DNA of 5,358 nucleotides from Streptosporangiaceae bacterium (GCA_030040815.1 JASHSZ010000733.1:1-5358), one strand, 5' to 3'; positions 1 through 5,358 are shown, counted from the stretch's first letter. Program-made: numbers and translations. Notes: generated from the letters alone by a model not told the origin.

Positions 1-354
1 CCCGGGGCTGACCCCCAGAACCCCCGCCAGCTGCCGCATCCGTCAGCCGCACTGGCCCAGTTCGCCGGACTTCGGGTCTCCTTCCCGCGGGACCGTGGTG
101 CTTGCCAAGGGAGCAGACCCACGGGATGCCACCAACCGGCCGCAGGTCTGTCTTGCGTGGGCTCGCGGCGCGCCACTGCGCGTCGTTGTCGCTCGCGAGC
201 AATAGCGACTGATCGAGACCAATGGCGACCGTTCCGTGGGGGCAAAAAGTAGCAAATCAGGCAGAATTCTGGTCTCTATGGTCGCCATTGGTGTTCAGCG
301 GTCGCCATAGGCCAACCGACCGGTCGCCATCGGTCCTGACCGGTCACCGGGCGA
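1..354. other. Gene-free stretch downstream of the exporter operon
   Basis: I find no convincing coding sequence here. The only long open frame (minus strand, 43-288) is low in hydrophobic content, matches no family I know, and begins inside a repeated motif. Positions 1-190 are GC-rich with no structure I can name. Positions 191-350 are dense in short palindromes and repeats: GCTCGCGAGC at 191-200, CAGAATTCTG at 262-271, GACCGGTC at 318-325 and again at 338-345, and CCGGTCACCGG at 340-350 just after the permease stop. These may include the 3' end of the exporter transcript, but no classical stem followed by a T-run is evident on the minus strand. Confidence 0.6.
199..350. repeat. Cluster of GGTCGCCAT-type repeats phased at 20-22 bp in inverted halves
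   Basis: GGTCGCCAT occurs at 280-288, 300-308 and 322-330 (steps of 20 and 22 bp), followed by a degenerate GGTCACC at 342-348. The same unit lies in reverse orientation as AATGGCGACC at 221-230 and, degenerate, as AATAGCGACT at 201-210, exactly 20 bp apart. The two halves face each other around the palindrome CAGAATTCTG (262-271). The outer match ACCAATGGCGACC (218-230) versus GGTCGCCATTGGT (280-292) is a perfect 13-bp inverted repeat. GAGACC (215-220) and GGTCTC (271-276) form another pair. Spacing near two helical turns would put the copies on one DNA face, as in arrays of protein-binding sites. It could equally be a dispersed intergenic repeat family. Function unknown. Confidence 0.7.
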
Positions 355-1275
355 CTACTCGTCCTTGCTGAACTCCGCGATGGCGATACTCATGAAGCCC
401 AGGCCCATGATCGCCACAATGCCGAGTGACAGCCACAGCGGCACCGGCCATCCGACCCAGGTAATGGCCGGCGAGAGGCGCGCCTTGATGACCGCATCGA
501 TGTAGGGCGGCACGTTCAGGTGGCTGAACACCAGGTGCTGCATCGGGCCGACGACGTAGGTTAGCGGGTCGAGCCGTGTCAGCACGGCCAGCCAGGCTGG
601 CAGCCCAGTGAGCGGGTACAGGGCGCCGGACAGGAAGAACAGCGGCATGACCAGCATCTGGGTCAGCGCCATGAACGCCTGGAACTGCCTGATCCTGGCC
701 GCCATCATCACCCCGAACGCGGTCAGCGTGAACGACAGCAGCAACAGCATGCCGATCAGGCCGAAGATCACCACCGGGTTGTACGGCACGTGCGCGAACC
801 AGGCCAGGCAGAGGAAGATGATGCCCTGGAAAGTGGCGATGGTGGCGCCGCCGAGGCACTTGCCAACCACGATCGCAGCCCGGCTGACCGGCGCGACCAG
901 AATCTCTCGCAGGAAGCCGAACTCCCGGTCCCACACGATCGAGGCGGCCGAGAAGATCGCCGTGAACAGCACAGACATGGCCAGGACGCCGGGATAGATG
1001 AAGGTCTTGAAGTCGAAGTCGGCCGAGTGCGGCAGGCTACGGCCCGCCAGCGACGACAGGCCGGTGCCGAGGATGAACAGGAACAGGAACGGCTGCACCA
1101 GCGAGGTGATCGCGCGCAACCGGTCGGTCCGGAACCTGATCAGCTCACGCCGCCACACGATACTGACGGCGCGCAGGTCGTGTCGCAGCCCGCGGTCCGG
1201 CACCGACACCCGGATCCGGTCGATGACGGCGCCGGCGTCTGCTATGGCGGCGGGCTCAGTTGTCTGGGTCGCCAT
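355..1275 (-). CDS. ABC-2 type exporter permease, DrrB family
   Basis: The 306-residue protein is the membrane half of a two-component ABC exporter. It has a cytoplasmic N-terminus of about 50 residues and about six hydrophobic segments, near residues 55-75, 92-114, 134-160, 167-192, 200-222 and 277-300. The loop WDREFGFLREILVAPVSR (115-132) is the conserved cytoplasmic element of ABC-2 permeases, and PLFFLSGALYPL (211-222) is typical of DrrB-like proteins. Length fits the family (about 250-300 residues). The ATG start lies two bases after the ATPase stop and has GGGAGG eight bases upstream inside the preceding gene, so the two genes are probably cotranscribed and translationally coupled. Relatives export anthracyclines, other antibiotics or lipids; the substrate cannot be read from the sequence. 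The stop is TAG, followed at once by the palindrome CCGGTCACCGG. Confidence 0.94.
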   Translation of the reverse strand: MATQTTEPAAIADAGAVIDRIRVSVPDRGLRHDLRAVSIVWRRELIRFRTDRLRAITSLVQPFLFLFILGTGLSSLAGRSLPHSADFDFKTFIYPGVLAMSVLFTAIFSAASIVWDREFGFLREILVAPVSRAAIVVGKCLGGATIATFQGIIFLCLAWFAHVPYNPVVIFGLIGMLLLLSFTLTAFGVMMAARIRQFQAFMALTQMLVMPLFFLSGALYPLTGLPAWLAVLTRLDPLTYVVGPMQHLVFSHLNVPPYIDAVIKARLSPAITWVGWPVPLWLSLGIVAIMGLGFMSIAIAEFSKDE

Positions 1276-1277
1276 CG

Positions 1278-2327
1278 CTACCGCCTCCCGCCGGTCCGCA
1301 GCCTGTGCATGTTGCGCATGAACTCGTTCCCCGCTCCGCCTTCGGCGTCCCTGATGGTCGTGCCCGTGTAAGACATGAACACGTCGTCCAGCGAGGGCCT
1401 GGACACGCTGACCGATTGGATGGGGATCTTCATCTCGGCGAACAACCGCGGCACGAACTGCTCGCCGGACGCGACCGCAAAGGTGACGGCGTCCTCGTGC
1501 ACGGCCGCGTCGATGCCGAAGACCGCGGCAAGCTCCGCGATCGCGGCCCGGTCGTTAGCGGTGTGGATCTGCACCCGGTCCTTGCCGACACTGGCCTTCA
1601 GCGCCTCGGGCGTATCGATCGCCTGGATCTTCCCGTGGTCAATGATCGCGATGCGGTCGCAGTGCTCCGCCTCGTCCATGTAGTGCGTCGTGAGGAAGAT
1701 GGTGATGTCCTCGCGCCGCTTGAGGTCGTTGATGTAAGCCCAGATCGACGACCGCGTCTGCGGGTCGAGGCCGACCGTCGGCTCGTCCAGGAACAGCACG
1801 TGTGGCGCGTGCAGCAGGCCCCTGGCGATCTCCAGCCGCCGCTGCATGCCGCCCGAGTACGTGCTGACCAGGCTGTCCTTGCGGTCCCACAGGCCCACCA
1901 TCTCCAGCACCTGGCGCATGCGCGGCGCCACCGCGGCCTTAGGCACGCCGTATAGCTCGGCGTGGAAGCGCAGGTTCTGCTCACCGGTCAGGTATGTATC
2001 GAGCGTGGTGTCCTGGAACACCAGGCCGATGTTGCGCCGCACCGCGTCCCGCTCGGTAGCCGAGTTGAGGCCGTTGACGAACGCTGTGCCCGCGGTGGCG
2101 GTGGCCAGCGTGCAGAGGATCTTGATAGTCGTGGACTTGCCCGCGCCGTTGGGGCCGAGGAAGCCGAACGTCTCGCCCCTGGGCACGGTGAAGTCGATGC
2201 CGCGCACGGCCTCCACGGCTCCGTATCGCTTCACCAGCCCGGATACCGCGATGACCGTCTCCGGCCCGCCCCCGTCGGCGAGCGCTGCCGACGTCCCGGC
2301 CCGTGCCCGCGTCTTCGTTTGTGCCAC
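1278..2327 (-). CDS. ABC exporter ATP-binding protein, DrrA family
   Basis: This is the cytoplasmic ATPase that drives the adjacent permease. In the 349-residue form the domains are: a basic/Ala-rich N-terminal lead of about 22 residues, Walker A GPNGAGKST (58-66), Q-loop glutamine 105, ABC signature YSGGMQ (157-162), Walker B VLFLDEP (177-183), D-loop GLDP (186-189) and H-loop histidine 215. A C-terminal DUF4162-type tail contains PSLDDVFMSYTG (311-322), characteristic of DrrA-like daunorubicin-resistance ATPases. All catalytic residues are present. I chose GTG 2327 because AAGGGAGGG sits at 2338-2346, ten bases upstream. An in-frame upstream start at 2408 would add 27 unrelated residues and would overlap the predicted promoter. 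Length matches the family (about 310-350). The gene precedes the permease in a two-gene operon. Substrate unknown. Confidence 0.95.
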   Translation of the reverse strand: MAQTKTRARAGTSAALADGGGPETVIAVSGLVKRYGAVEAVRGIDFTVPRGETFGFLGPNGAGKSTTIKILCTLATATAGTAFVNGLNSATERDAVRRNIGLVFQDTTLDTYLTGEQNLRFHAELYGVPKAAVAPRMRQVLEMVGLWDRKDSLVSTYSGGMQRRLEIARGLLHAPHVLFLDEPTVGLDPQTRSSIWAYINDLKRREDITIFLTTHYMDEAEHCDRIAIIDHGKIQAIDTPEALKASVGKDRVQIHTANDRAAIAELAAVFGIDAAVHEDAVTFAVASGEQFVPRLFAEMKIPIQSVSVSRPSLDDVFMSYTGTTIRDAEGGAGNEFMRNMHRLRTGGRR

Positions 2328-2403
2328 TCCTGACCGACCCTCCCTTGAACTGCTATTCCCGAGCCTAAACGCCCCTGCGCAGCTGCCAGAATCTACGCGC
2401 GTC

Positions 2404-2447
2404 GTCAATCTATGTTGACAATCCGCGCGCTGTCAACCTCTGTTGAC
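2404..2447 (-). promoter_or_regulatory. Predicted exporter-operon promoter with two overlapping palindromic operators
   Basis: On the minus strand TTGACA (2436-2431) and TAGATT (2412-2407) are separated by 18 bases, a good sigma-70-type match, placing the transcript start about 70 bases before GTG 2327. Overlying it are two copies of a 16-bp palindrome with GTCAA/TTGAC arms, at 2404-2419 and 2432-2447, identical at 14 of 16 positions with centres 28 bp apart. One covers the -10 and the other the -35, which suits repression by a dimeric regulator. A further single TTGACA half-site is at 2452-2457. The inner arms also make a GTTGACA / TGTCAAC inverted repeat (2414-2420 and 2431-2437). That a regulator binds here is inference. 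Confidence 0.65.
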
Positions 2448-2461
2448 GGTATTGACACCGA

Positions 2462-2493
2462 GCCGGGCGCGCGAGTTCCTCTGCGCGCCCGGC
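2462..2493 (-). terminator. GC-rich hairpin terminator after padR-family gene
   Basis: GCCGGGCGCGC (2462-2472) and GCGCGCCCGGC (2483-2493) are perfect 11-bp complementary arms around a 10-base loop. The hairpin begins six bases past the TGA stop of the regulator gene. No T-run follows, as is common for actinobacterial hairpin terminators. It probably isolates the regulator transcript from the exporter operon, which has its own predicted promoter immediately downstream. Confidence 0.7.
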
Positions 2494-2499
2494 CTGGCA

Positions 2500-3240
2500 T
2501 CACTCGCTGTCGCCAGCGGCATCCTCATCGGAGGCGAGGATCCGGTACAGCGCCTTGCGGGTGTCGGTCAGCAGCTGCCGGGCCTGGGCCGCCTGAGCGT
2601 CCGTGCCCGCGCTGACGACCTGCACGGCAGCCATCGTCACCTGGCCGACCAGCCGGCGCATCTCGATCGCCGCGCCGCCCGCGCCGCCGGCCACCACGTC
2701 CCACGGCGCGCGCAGCTCGTCGGCGTGCGTCGACGCGTACTGCTGCCCTTCGTCCGTGAGCTGGTAGGCGCGGCGGCCGCCGTCGCCGGCCTGGGCCCGG
2801 ATGAGCCCCTCGTCCTCGAGCTGCTGCAGCGCTGGGTAGACCGAGCCGGGGCTCGGCCGCCACACTCCGCCGCTGCGATCGGTGATCTCCTGGATGATCT
2901 GGTAGCCGTTCATCGGCTGCTCAGCCAGCAGCGCCAGCGCCGCCGCGCGGACGTCGCCCCGACGGGCTCGCGGACCGCGCATTCGGTGCATCTCCTTCAT
3001 CCAGGGACCCCCGACGTGCATCCCTGGGCCGCCGGGGAAACCCGGGCCACCCGGGAAGCCGGCGCCGCCGGGGAAACCGGGGCCACCCGGGAAGCCAGGC
3101 CCGCCAAAGGGCCGGGCGCGGACCCGCCGTCCGCCGCGGTGCTCACCGTGGTCGCCGTGCCAGCGGCGGTGCTCCCCGTCGTCGGCGGGCTCCCACCTGC
3201 CAGGCCCGCGGCCCCAATCGCGTTCGTTGTCGTCACGCAT
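2500..3240 (-). CDS. PadR-family transcriptional regulator with collagen-like N-terminal extension
   Basis: The 246-residue protein has two parts. Residues 1-92 are hydrophilic and disordered-looking: acidic/Arg/His-rich at first, then a Gly-X-Y run at 46-73 made of four hexapeptides GFPGGP/A. Residues about 95-168 form the PadR winged helix, with ALLAEQPMNGYQIIQEI (102-118), the SPGSVYPALQQLEDEGLI core (130-147), the wing at GRRAYQLT (155-162) and DEGQQY (163-168). The C-terminal 70 residues contain helices likely to mediate dimerisation. PadR proteins usually repress a nearby exporter gene and respond to small molecules, so the ABC pair downstream is the probable target, although its palindromes differ from the one before this gene. 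The ATG start has GAGGGGAG six bases upstream. Related actinobacterial PadR proteins often carry Gly-rich N-terminal leaders whose role is unclear to me. Confidence 0.93.
   Translation of the reverse strand: MRDDNERDWGRGPGRWEPADDGEHRRWHGDHGEHRGGRRVRARPFGGPGFPGGPGFPGGAGFPGGPGFPGGPGMHVGGPWMKEMHRMRGPRARRGDVRAAALALLAEQPMNGYQIIQEITDRSGGVWRPSPGSVYPALQQLEDEGLIRAQAGDGGRRAYQLTDEGQQYASTHADELRAPWDVVAGGAGGAAIEMRRLVGQVTMAAVQVVSAGTDAQAAQARQLLTDTRKALYRILASDEDAAGDSE
3029..3106. repeat. 18-bp tandem repeat (36-bp higher-order period) inside padR-family gene
   Basis: Four 18-bp units run in tandem at 3029-3046, 3047-3064, 3065-3082 and 3083-3100, followed by a decayed partial unit. They alternate between two types, CCGCCGGGGAAACC-like and CCACCCGGGAAGCC-like, so units 1 and 3 match best, as do 2 and 4: a duplicated 36-bp block. 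Each unit encodes a hexapeptide GFPGGP or GFPGGA on the minus strand, residues 49-72. Unit length is a multiple of three, so copy-number change would leave the frame intact. Confidence 0.85.
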
Positions 3241-3549
3241 GAGTTACTCCCCTCGTACTGACCGTCCGATGCTTCTCGGACTGTCACCGTACTTCTAAGA
3301 TAGCTCAACGATATATCGCTATGCATCACAGCGCAAGTCGGCAGAGCGGATAGCAGGCCGCAGCCAACACCGTGCGCAGCCCACGCCAGGGTCCAGCGGA
3401 CGCCAGGTGCGCCCGACAGCCCCATGCAGCGGACGGTCGGGGCTACGAGACAGACCGCCAGGCGAAACCGACGGCTGCCAGCGTGCGAGCCAGGTAGGCG
3501 CGCGCCCAGGGTAGCGGCGGGCACCGGGACGGCGGCAGCCAGGAAACTC
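3241..3549. other. Intergenic region between moaA and the padR-family gene
   Basis: About 310 bases lie between the moaA stop and the regulator ATG. I see no supported gene; open frames crossing it are extensions of frames antisense to or out of phase with the flanking genes. The part near the regulator holds its ribosome binding site (GAGGGGAG, minus strand) and a palindromic operator candidate at 3300-3322. The part near moaA has only weak inverted repeats (GGCTGCC near 3474 and GGCAGCC near 3535, widely separated), so I cannot assign a moaA terminator. Confidence 0.6.
3300..3322 (-). promoter_or_regulatory. Palindromic operator candidate upstream of padR-family gene
   Basis: The perfect palindrome CGATATATCG (3309-3318) is overlapped by a wider inverted repeat, ATAGC (3300-3304) with GCTAT (3318-3322). 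It is a small AT-rich patch in GC-rich DNA, 60-82 bases before the regulator ATG, where a promoter is expected. On the minus strand TATCTT (3302-3297) could be a -10 element, but I see no good -35. AT-rich palindromes in front of padR-family genes commonly serve autorepression, and that is the inferred role here. Confidence 0.55.
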
Positions 3550-4542
3550 TCAGCCCCCGATGGCTGACATCGGCCGGGCGGGCTGGAGGAAGCCTGGATC
3601 GTTGATGCCGTGTCCGGGCAGCTTGGCGGCCAGACACCGGTGCCAGAGCTCGGCCAGGTCATCGTCAGCGGCCCCGGCGCGCAGCGGCGTGCGCAGGTCG
3701 TTCTCGGCGCGCGCGAACAGGCAGTTTCGGAGCTGGCCGTCGGCCGTCAGGCGCACCCGGTCACACGCGCCGCAGAACGGCCGTGTCACCGAGCCGATGA
3801 TGCCCACCGTCTGCGGCCCGCCGTCCACCAGGAACGTCTCGGCCGGGGCTGAACCGCGCTCCCGCGGGTCAGCCGGGACCAGGCTGAACTGTGTCTGCAG
3901 CGCCGCCAGGATCTCATCGGCGGTGACCATCTCGGCGCGCCGCCAGCCGTGCTGCGCGTCCAGCGGCATCTGCTCGATGAACCGCAGCTCGTAGCCGCTG
4001 CCGAGGCAGAACCGCATCAGGTCCACCGCCTCGTGATCGTTGACGCCACGCATCAGCACGCTGTTGACCTTCACCGGGGCGAGCCCGGTCTCGGCAGCGG
4101 CAACCAGGCCCTTCAGCACGTCGCCGAGCCGGTCCCGGCGGGCCAGCGCGATGAAGGTCTCCGGTGCCAGCGTGTCGAGCGACACGTTGATTCTGTCCAG
4201 GCCGGCCGCGTGCAGCGGTGCGGCCAGTTTGTCCAGGCCGACGCCGTTCGTCGTCATGGAGATCTGCGGCCGAGGAGTCAGCGCGGCGACGCGCTCAATG
4301 ATCCCAGTCAGGCCCCGCCGCAGCAGCGGTTCGCCGCCGGTGAACCGCACTTCCGTGATGCCGAGGCGGGTGACGGCGAGCCCCACCAGCCGGACGAGCT
4401 CATCGTCTGTCAGCAGCTCGGGCCGGGGCAGCCAGTCAAGACCCTCGGCGGGCATGCAGTACGCGCACCGCAGATTGCACCGGTCCGTCACCGAAACCCG
4501 CAGGTCGGTTGCGGTTCGCCCGTACGCATCGGTGAGCGCCAT
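3550..4542 (-). CDS. moaA: GTP 3',8-cyclase MoaA (molybdenum cofactor biosynthesis)
   Basis: This radical-SAM enzyme converts GTP to (8S)-3',8-cyclo-7,8-dihydroguanosine 5'-triphosphate, the first committed step of molybdopterin synthesis; MoaC then makes cyclic pyranopterin monophosphate. In the 330-residue form the N-terminal SAM cluster is CNLRCAYC (C22, C26, C29), followed by GGEP (69-72) in the SAM-binding region. The C-terminal cluster that binds substrate is CGAC with a third cysteine 14 residues on (C257, C260, C274). The conserved Gly-Gly tail is intact in RPMSAIGG. Length fits the family (about 325-340). ATG 4542 is preferred because AAGGTGG lies five bases upstream and MALTDAYGR matches the usual MoaA beginning; an upstream in-frame GTG at 4578 is less likely. 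No other Mo-cofactor gene is in view. Mature activity requires anaerobic-type 4Fe-4S chemistry in the cytoplasm. Confidence 0.97.
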   Translation of the reverse strand: MALTDAYGRTATDLRVSVTDRCNLRCAYCMPAEGLDWLPRPELLTDDELVRLVGLAVTRLGITEVRFTGGEPLLRRGLTGIIERVAALTPRPQISMTTNGVGLDKLAAPLHAAGLDRINVSLDTLAPETFIALARRDRLGDVLKGLVAAAETGLAPVKVNSVLMRGVNDHEAVDLMRFCLGSGYELRFIEQMPLDAQHGWRRAEMVTADEILAALQTQFSLVPADPRERGSAPAETFLVDGGPQTVGIIGSVTRPFCGACDRVRLTADGQLRNCLFARAENDLRTPLRAGAADDDLAELWHRCLAAKLPGHGINDPGFLQPARPMSAIGG

Positions 4543-4623
4543 GTTTTCCACCTTACGGCCCGCCCGTCCCAGGCGCACCAGCGAACCACTACCGGCGGTA
4601 CAGCAAGGCGGACACCAGAAAGC

Positions 4624-4644
4624 TTCCCGCCATCGAGGCGGGAA
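4624..4644 (-). terminator. Hairpin terminator downstream of mgsA
   Basis: TTCCCGCC (4624-4631) and GGCGGGAA (4637-4644) are perfect 8-bp arms with a 5-base loop. On the minus strand the stem is followed by GCTTTCT, a short T-rich stretch. It begins 15 bases past the mgsA stop and lies 80 bases before the moaA start. It should separate the two transcripts, so moaA would need its own promoter in 4543-4623; I could not identify one there, although the small palindrome TACCGGCGGTA occurs at 4590-4600. Confidence 0.75.
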
Positions 4645-4659
4645 CGGAGTCGTCCGGCG

Positions 4660-5145
4660 CTAGGCGACCTGGTCAGCGCTCGCAGCCAGGGCCGACCAGC
4701 CTCGGCTCGCATAGTCCGCAAAATCAGGCTGCCGTCGGTCATACCGGTGAACGAACAGCGGGGATGAGATCAGGTAGTCCGCGCTCGACCGATTGCACGC
4801 CACCGGGATGTTCCAGGCCACCGCGAGCCGCAGCAGGGCCTTCACGTCAGGATCATGCGGATGCGGCTCGAGCGGATCCCAGAAGAAGATGAGGATGTCG
4901 ACGTCGCCGTCGGCGATCCGCGCGCCGATCTGCTGATCCCCGCCGAGCGGCCCGCTCCGCAGGCAGGTAACCGGCAGGCCAAGCTCGGCTGCTAGCAGCC
5001 GGCCCGTCGTTCCGGTAGCGACCAGCTCATGCTGAGCCAGCAGCGCACGGTTGAACCTGGCCCACTCGGCGATGTCACTCTTGCAGTTGTCGTGCGCGAT
5101 CAGCGCGATCCTGCGGCGCACTTGGCAATGCGGCTGAGCACCCAT
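4660..5145 (-). CDS. mgsA: Methylglyoxal synthase
   Basis: The 161-residue enzyme converts dihydroxyacetone phosphate to methylglyoxal and phosphate, a bypass of lower glycolysis used when phosphate is short or sugar phosphates accumulate. The sequence aligns along its length with E. coli Mgs[11 protein letters not shown] (13-22) carries H18 and D19; ATGTTG (43-48) forms the phosphate-binding loop; [11 protein letters not shown] (64-74) contains the catalytic aspartate D70; [22 protein letters not shown] (87-108) contains H97 and D100; and [12 protein letters not shown] (118-129) is the conserved late segment. Every active-site residue I know for the family is present, offset by one from E. 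coli numbering. The ATG at 5145 gives the normal length (about 150) but has only a weak Shine-Dalgarno match; an in-frame TTG at 5247 would add 34 residues with no family similarity. It is followed by its own terminator and lies beside moaA without a known functional link. Confidence 0.97.
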   Translation of the reverse strand: MGAQPHCQVRRRIALIAHDNCKSDIAEWARFNRALLAQHELVATGTTGRLLAAELGLPVTCLRSGPLGGDQQIGARIADGDVDILIFFWDPLEPHPHDPDVKALLRLAVAWNIPVACNRSSADYLISSPLFVHRYDRRQPDFADYASRGWSALAASADQVA

Positions 5146-5163
5146 GGTCCAAGCGTGCAGCAG

Positions 5164-5192
5164 CGGTGTTTCGCCGCCGGGAACACCGTGTT
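5164..5192 (-). promoter_or_regulatory. Inverted repeats just upstream of mgsA
   Basis: CGGTGTT (5164-5170) and AACACCG (5182-5188) are perfect 7-bp arms 11 bases apart. The right arm also belongs to the palindrome AACACCGTGTT (5182-5192), so three related half-sites alternate in 29 bases. They lie 19-47 bases before the mgsA ATG, where an operator or a 5' leader hairpin would act. No -10/-35 pair is clear nearby. The regulatory role is inference. Confidence 0.4.
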
Positions 5193-5321
5193 GCCGCCAC
5201 GTTGCTGGTTGGCCATTGTTCGGACCTGGTCGCCGACCGCGCCGCAATGCGCACGGCGGCGTCGCCTACGATGACTCGGCAGCACCGGGCTGACCCGCTC
5301 GGGCCGACCCAGGATGGTCTT

Positions 5322-5358
5322 ATGACGGTCACCGGCGCTATCTGGCGTGACCAGCTCA
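5322..5358 (+). CDS. Possible start of a divergent gene, cut by the window edge
   Basis: ATG 5322 opens a frame reading MTVTGAIWRDQL that stays open to the end of the window. AGGA (5311-5314) lies seven bases upstream, a suitable ribosome binding site. A nearer-to-RBS ATG at 5314 is closed by TGA after two codons. Only twelve residues are visible, so no function can be proposed. If real, it is transcribed away from mgsA and the roughly 175 bases between them would hold both promoters. Confidence 0.35.
   Translation, partial: MTVTGAIWRDQL

Noticed and set aside
43..288. Minus-strand open frame of 81 residues starting MATIETR
   Set aside because: Starts inside the repeat cluster, has no ribosome binding site, is rich in Arg/Ser/Thr without domain character, and matches nothing I recognise.
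218..292. Perfect 13-bp inverted repeat as ends of a small mobile element
   Set aside because: The arms enclose only about 49 bases with no coding content, and I see no flanking target duplication. The arms are also part of a larger phased motif series.
199..350. Short repeats suggesting a CRISPR array
   Set aside because: The units are only about 9-13 bp, occur in both orientations, and the spacing of 20-22 bp leaves spacers of about 11 bp. No cas gene is present.
1260..1955. Long plus-strand frame antisense to the ATPase gene
   Set aside because: Composition is Arg/His/Val-rich as expected for the antisense of a GC-rich gene, while the minus strand encodes a full set of ABC ATPase motifs.
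2328..2408. Longer start for the ATPase gene at 2408
   Set aside because: It would place the start within the predicted promoter, adds residues unrelated to the family, and lacks the strong AAGGGAGGG site that precedes GTG 2327.
2443..3261. Plus-strand frame of 272 residues across the padR-family gene
   Set aside because: It is the antisense shadow of the regulator; it runs through the terminator hairpin and shows no domain.
4543..4578. Longer GTG start for moaA at 4578
   Set aside because: The 12 extra residues do not fit the family, and ATG 4542 has a well-placed AAGGTGG.
3949..4767. Plus-strand frames across moaA
   Set aside because: Antisense shadows; the minus strand carries the complete MoaA with both cysteine clusters and the Gly-Gly tail.
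5267..5272. TACGAT as a -10 element for the divergent plus-strand gene
   Set aside because: No acceptable -35 hexamer lies 16-19 bases upstream, so the match is not better than chance.

Overview
The window looks like chromosomal DNA from a high-GC Gram-positive bacterium (Actinomycetota). By eye it is about two-thirds G+C, the codons favour G or C in third position, a GTG start is used, and the protein set is typical of that phylum: a DrrA/DrrB-type ABC exporter, a PadR regulator with a long Gly/Pro-rich N-terminal extension, and stand-alone moaA and mgsA genes. I cannot place it below phylum from the sequence alone.

All five complete genes are on the minus strand, so in transcription order the layout runs right to left. 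First comes mgsA (4660-5145, methylglyoxal synthase), followed by a hairpin terminator at 4624-4644. Next is moaA (3550-4542, GTP 3',8-cyclase of molybdenum cofactor synthesis). A gene-free stretch of about 310 bases holds a palindrome suited to be an operator in front of a padR-family gene (2500-3240), which ends in a strong GC hairpin at 2462-2493. A separate promoter with two copies of a 16-bp palindrome then precedes a tightly linked exporter pair: ATPase (1278-2327) and permease (355-1275), with only two bases between stop and start. On the plus strand at the right edge, ATG 5322 behind AGGA may begin a divergent gene cut off by the window.

The likely logic at the left is a PadR repressor next to a two-component drug or lipid exporter, a common actinobacterial arrangement. 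The sequence adds a complication: the palindrome before padR (CGATATATCG core) is unlike the paired GTCAA/TTGAC palindromes before the exporter, so one regulator binding both sites is not obvious. mgsA and moaA share no known pathway and are separated by a terminator.

Beyond the genes, the most unexplained part is 199-350, downstream of the exporter. A short motif (GGTCGCCAT and variants) recurs there at 20-22 bp steps, two copies in one orientation and three in the other, around a central palindrome. The N-terminal region of the PadR protein is a collagen-like Gly-X-Y run built from 18-bp DNA repeats with a 36-bp higher-order period. I see no rRNA, tRNA, CRISPR array, insertion sequence or phage gene, and no clear evidence of a new multi-gene system.
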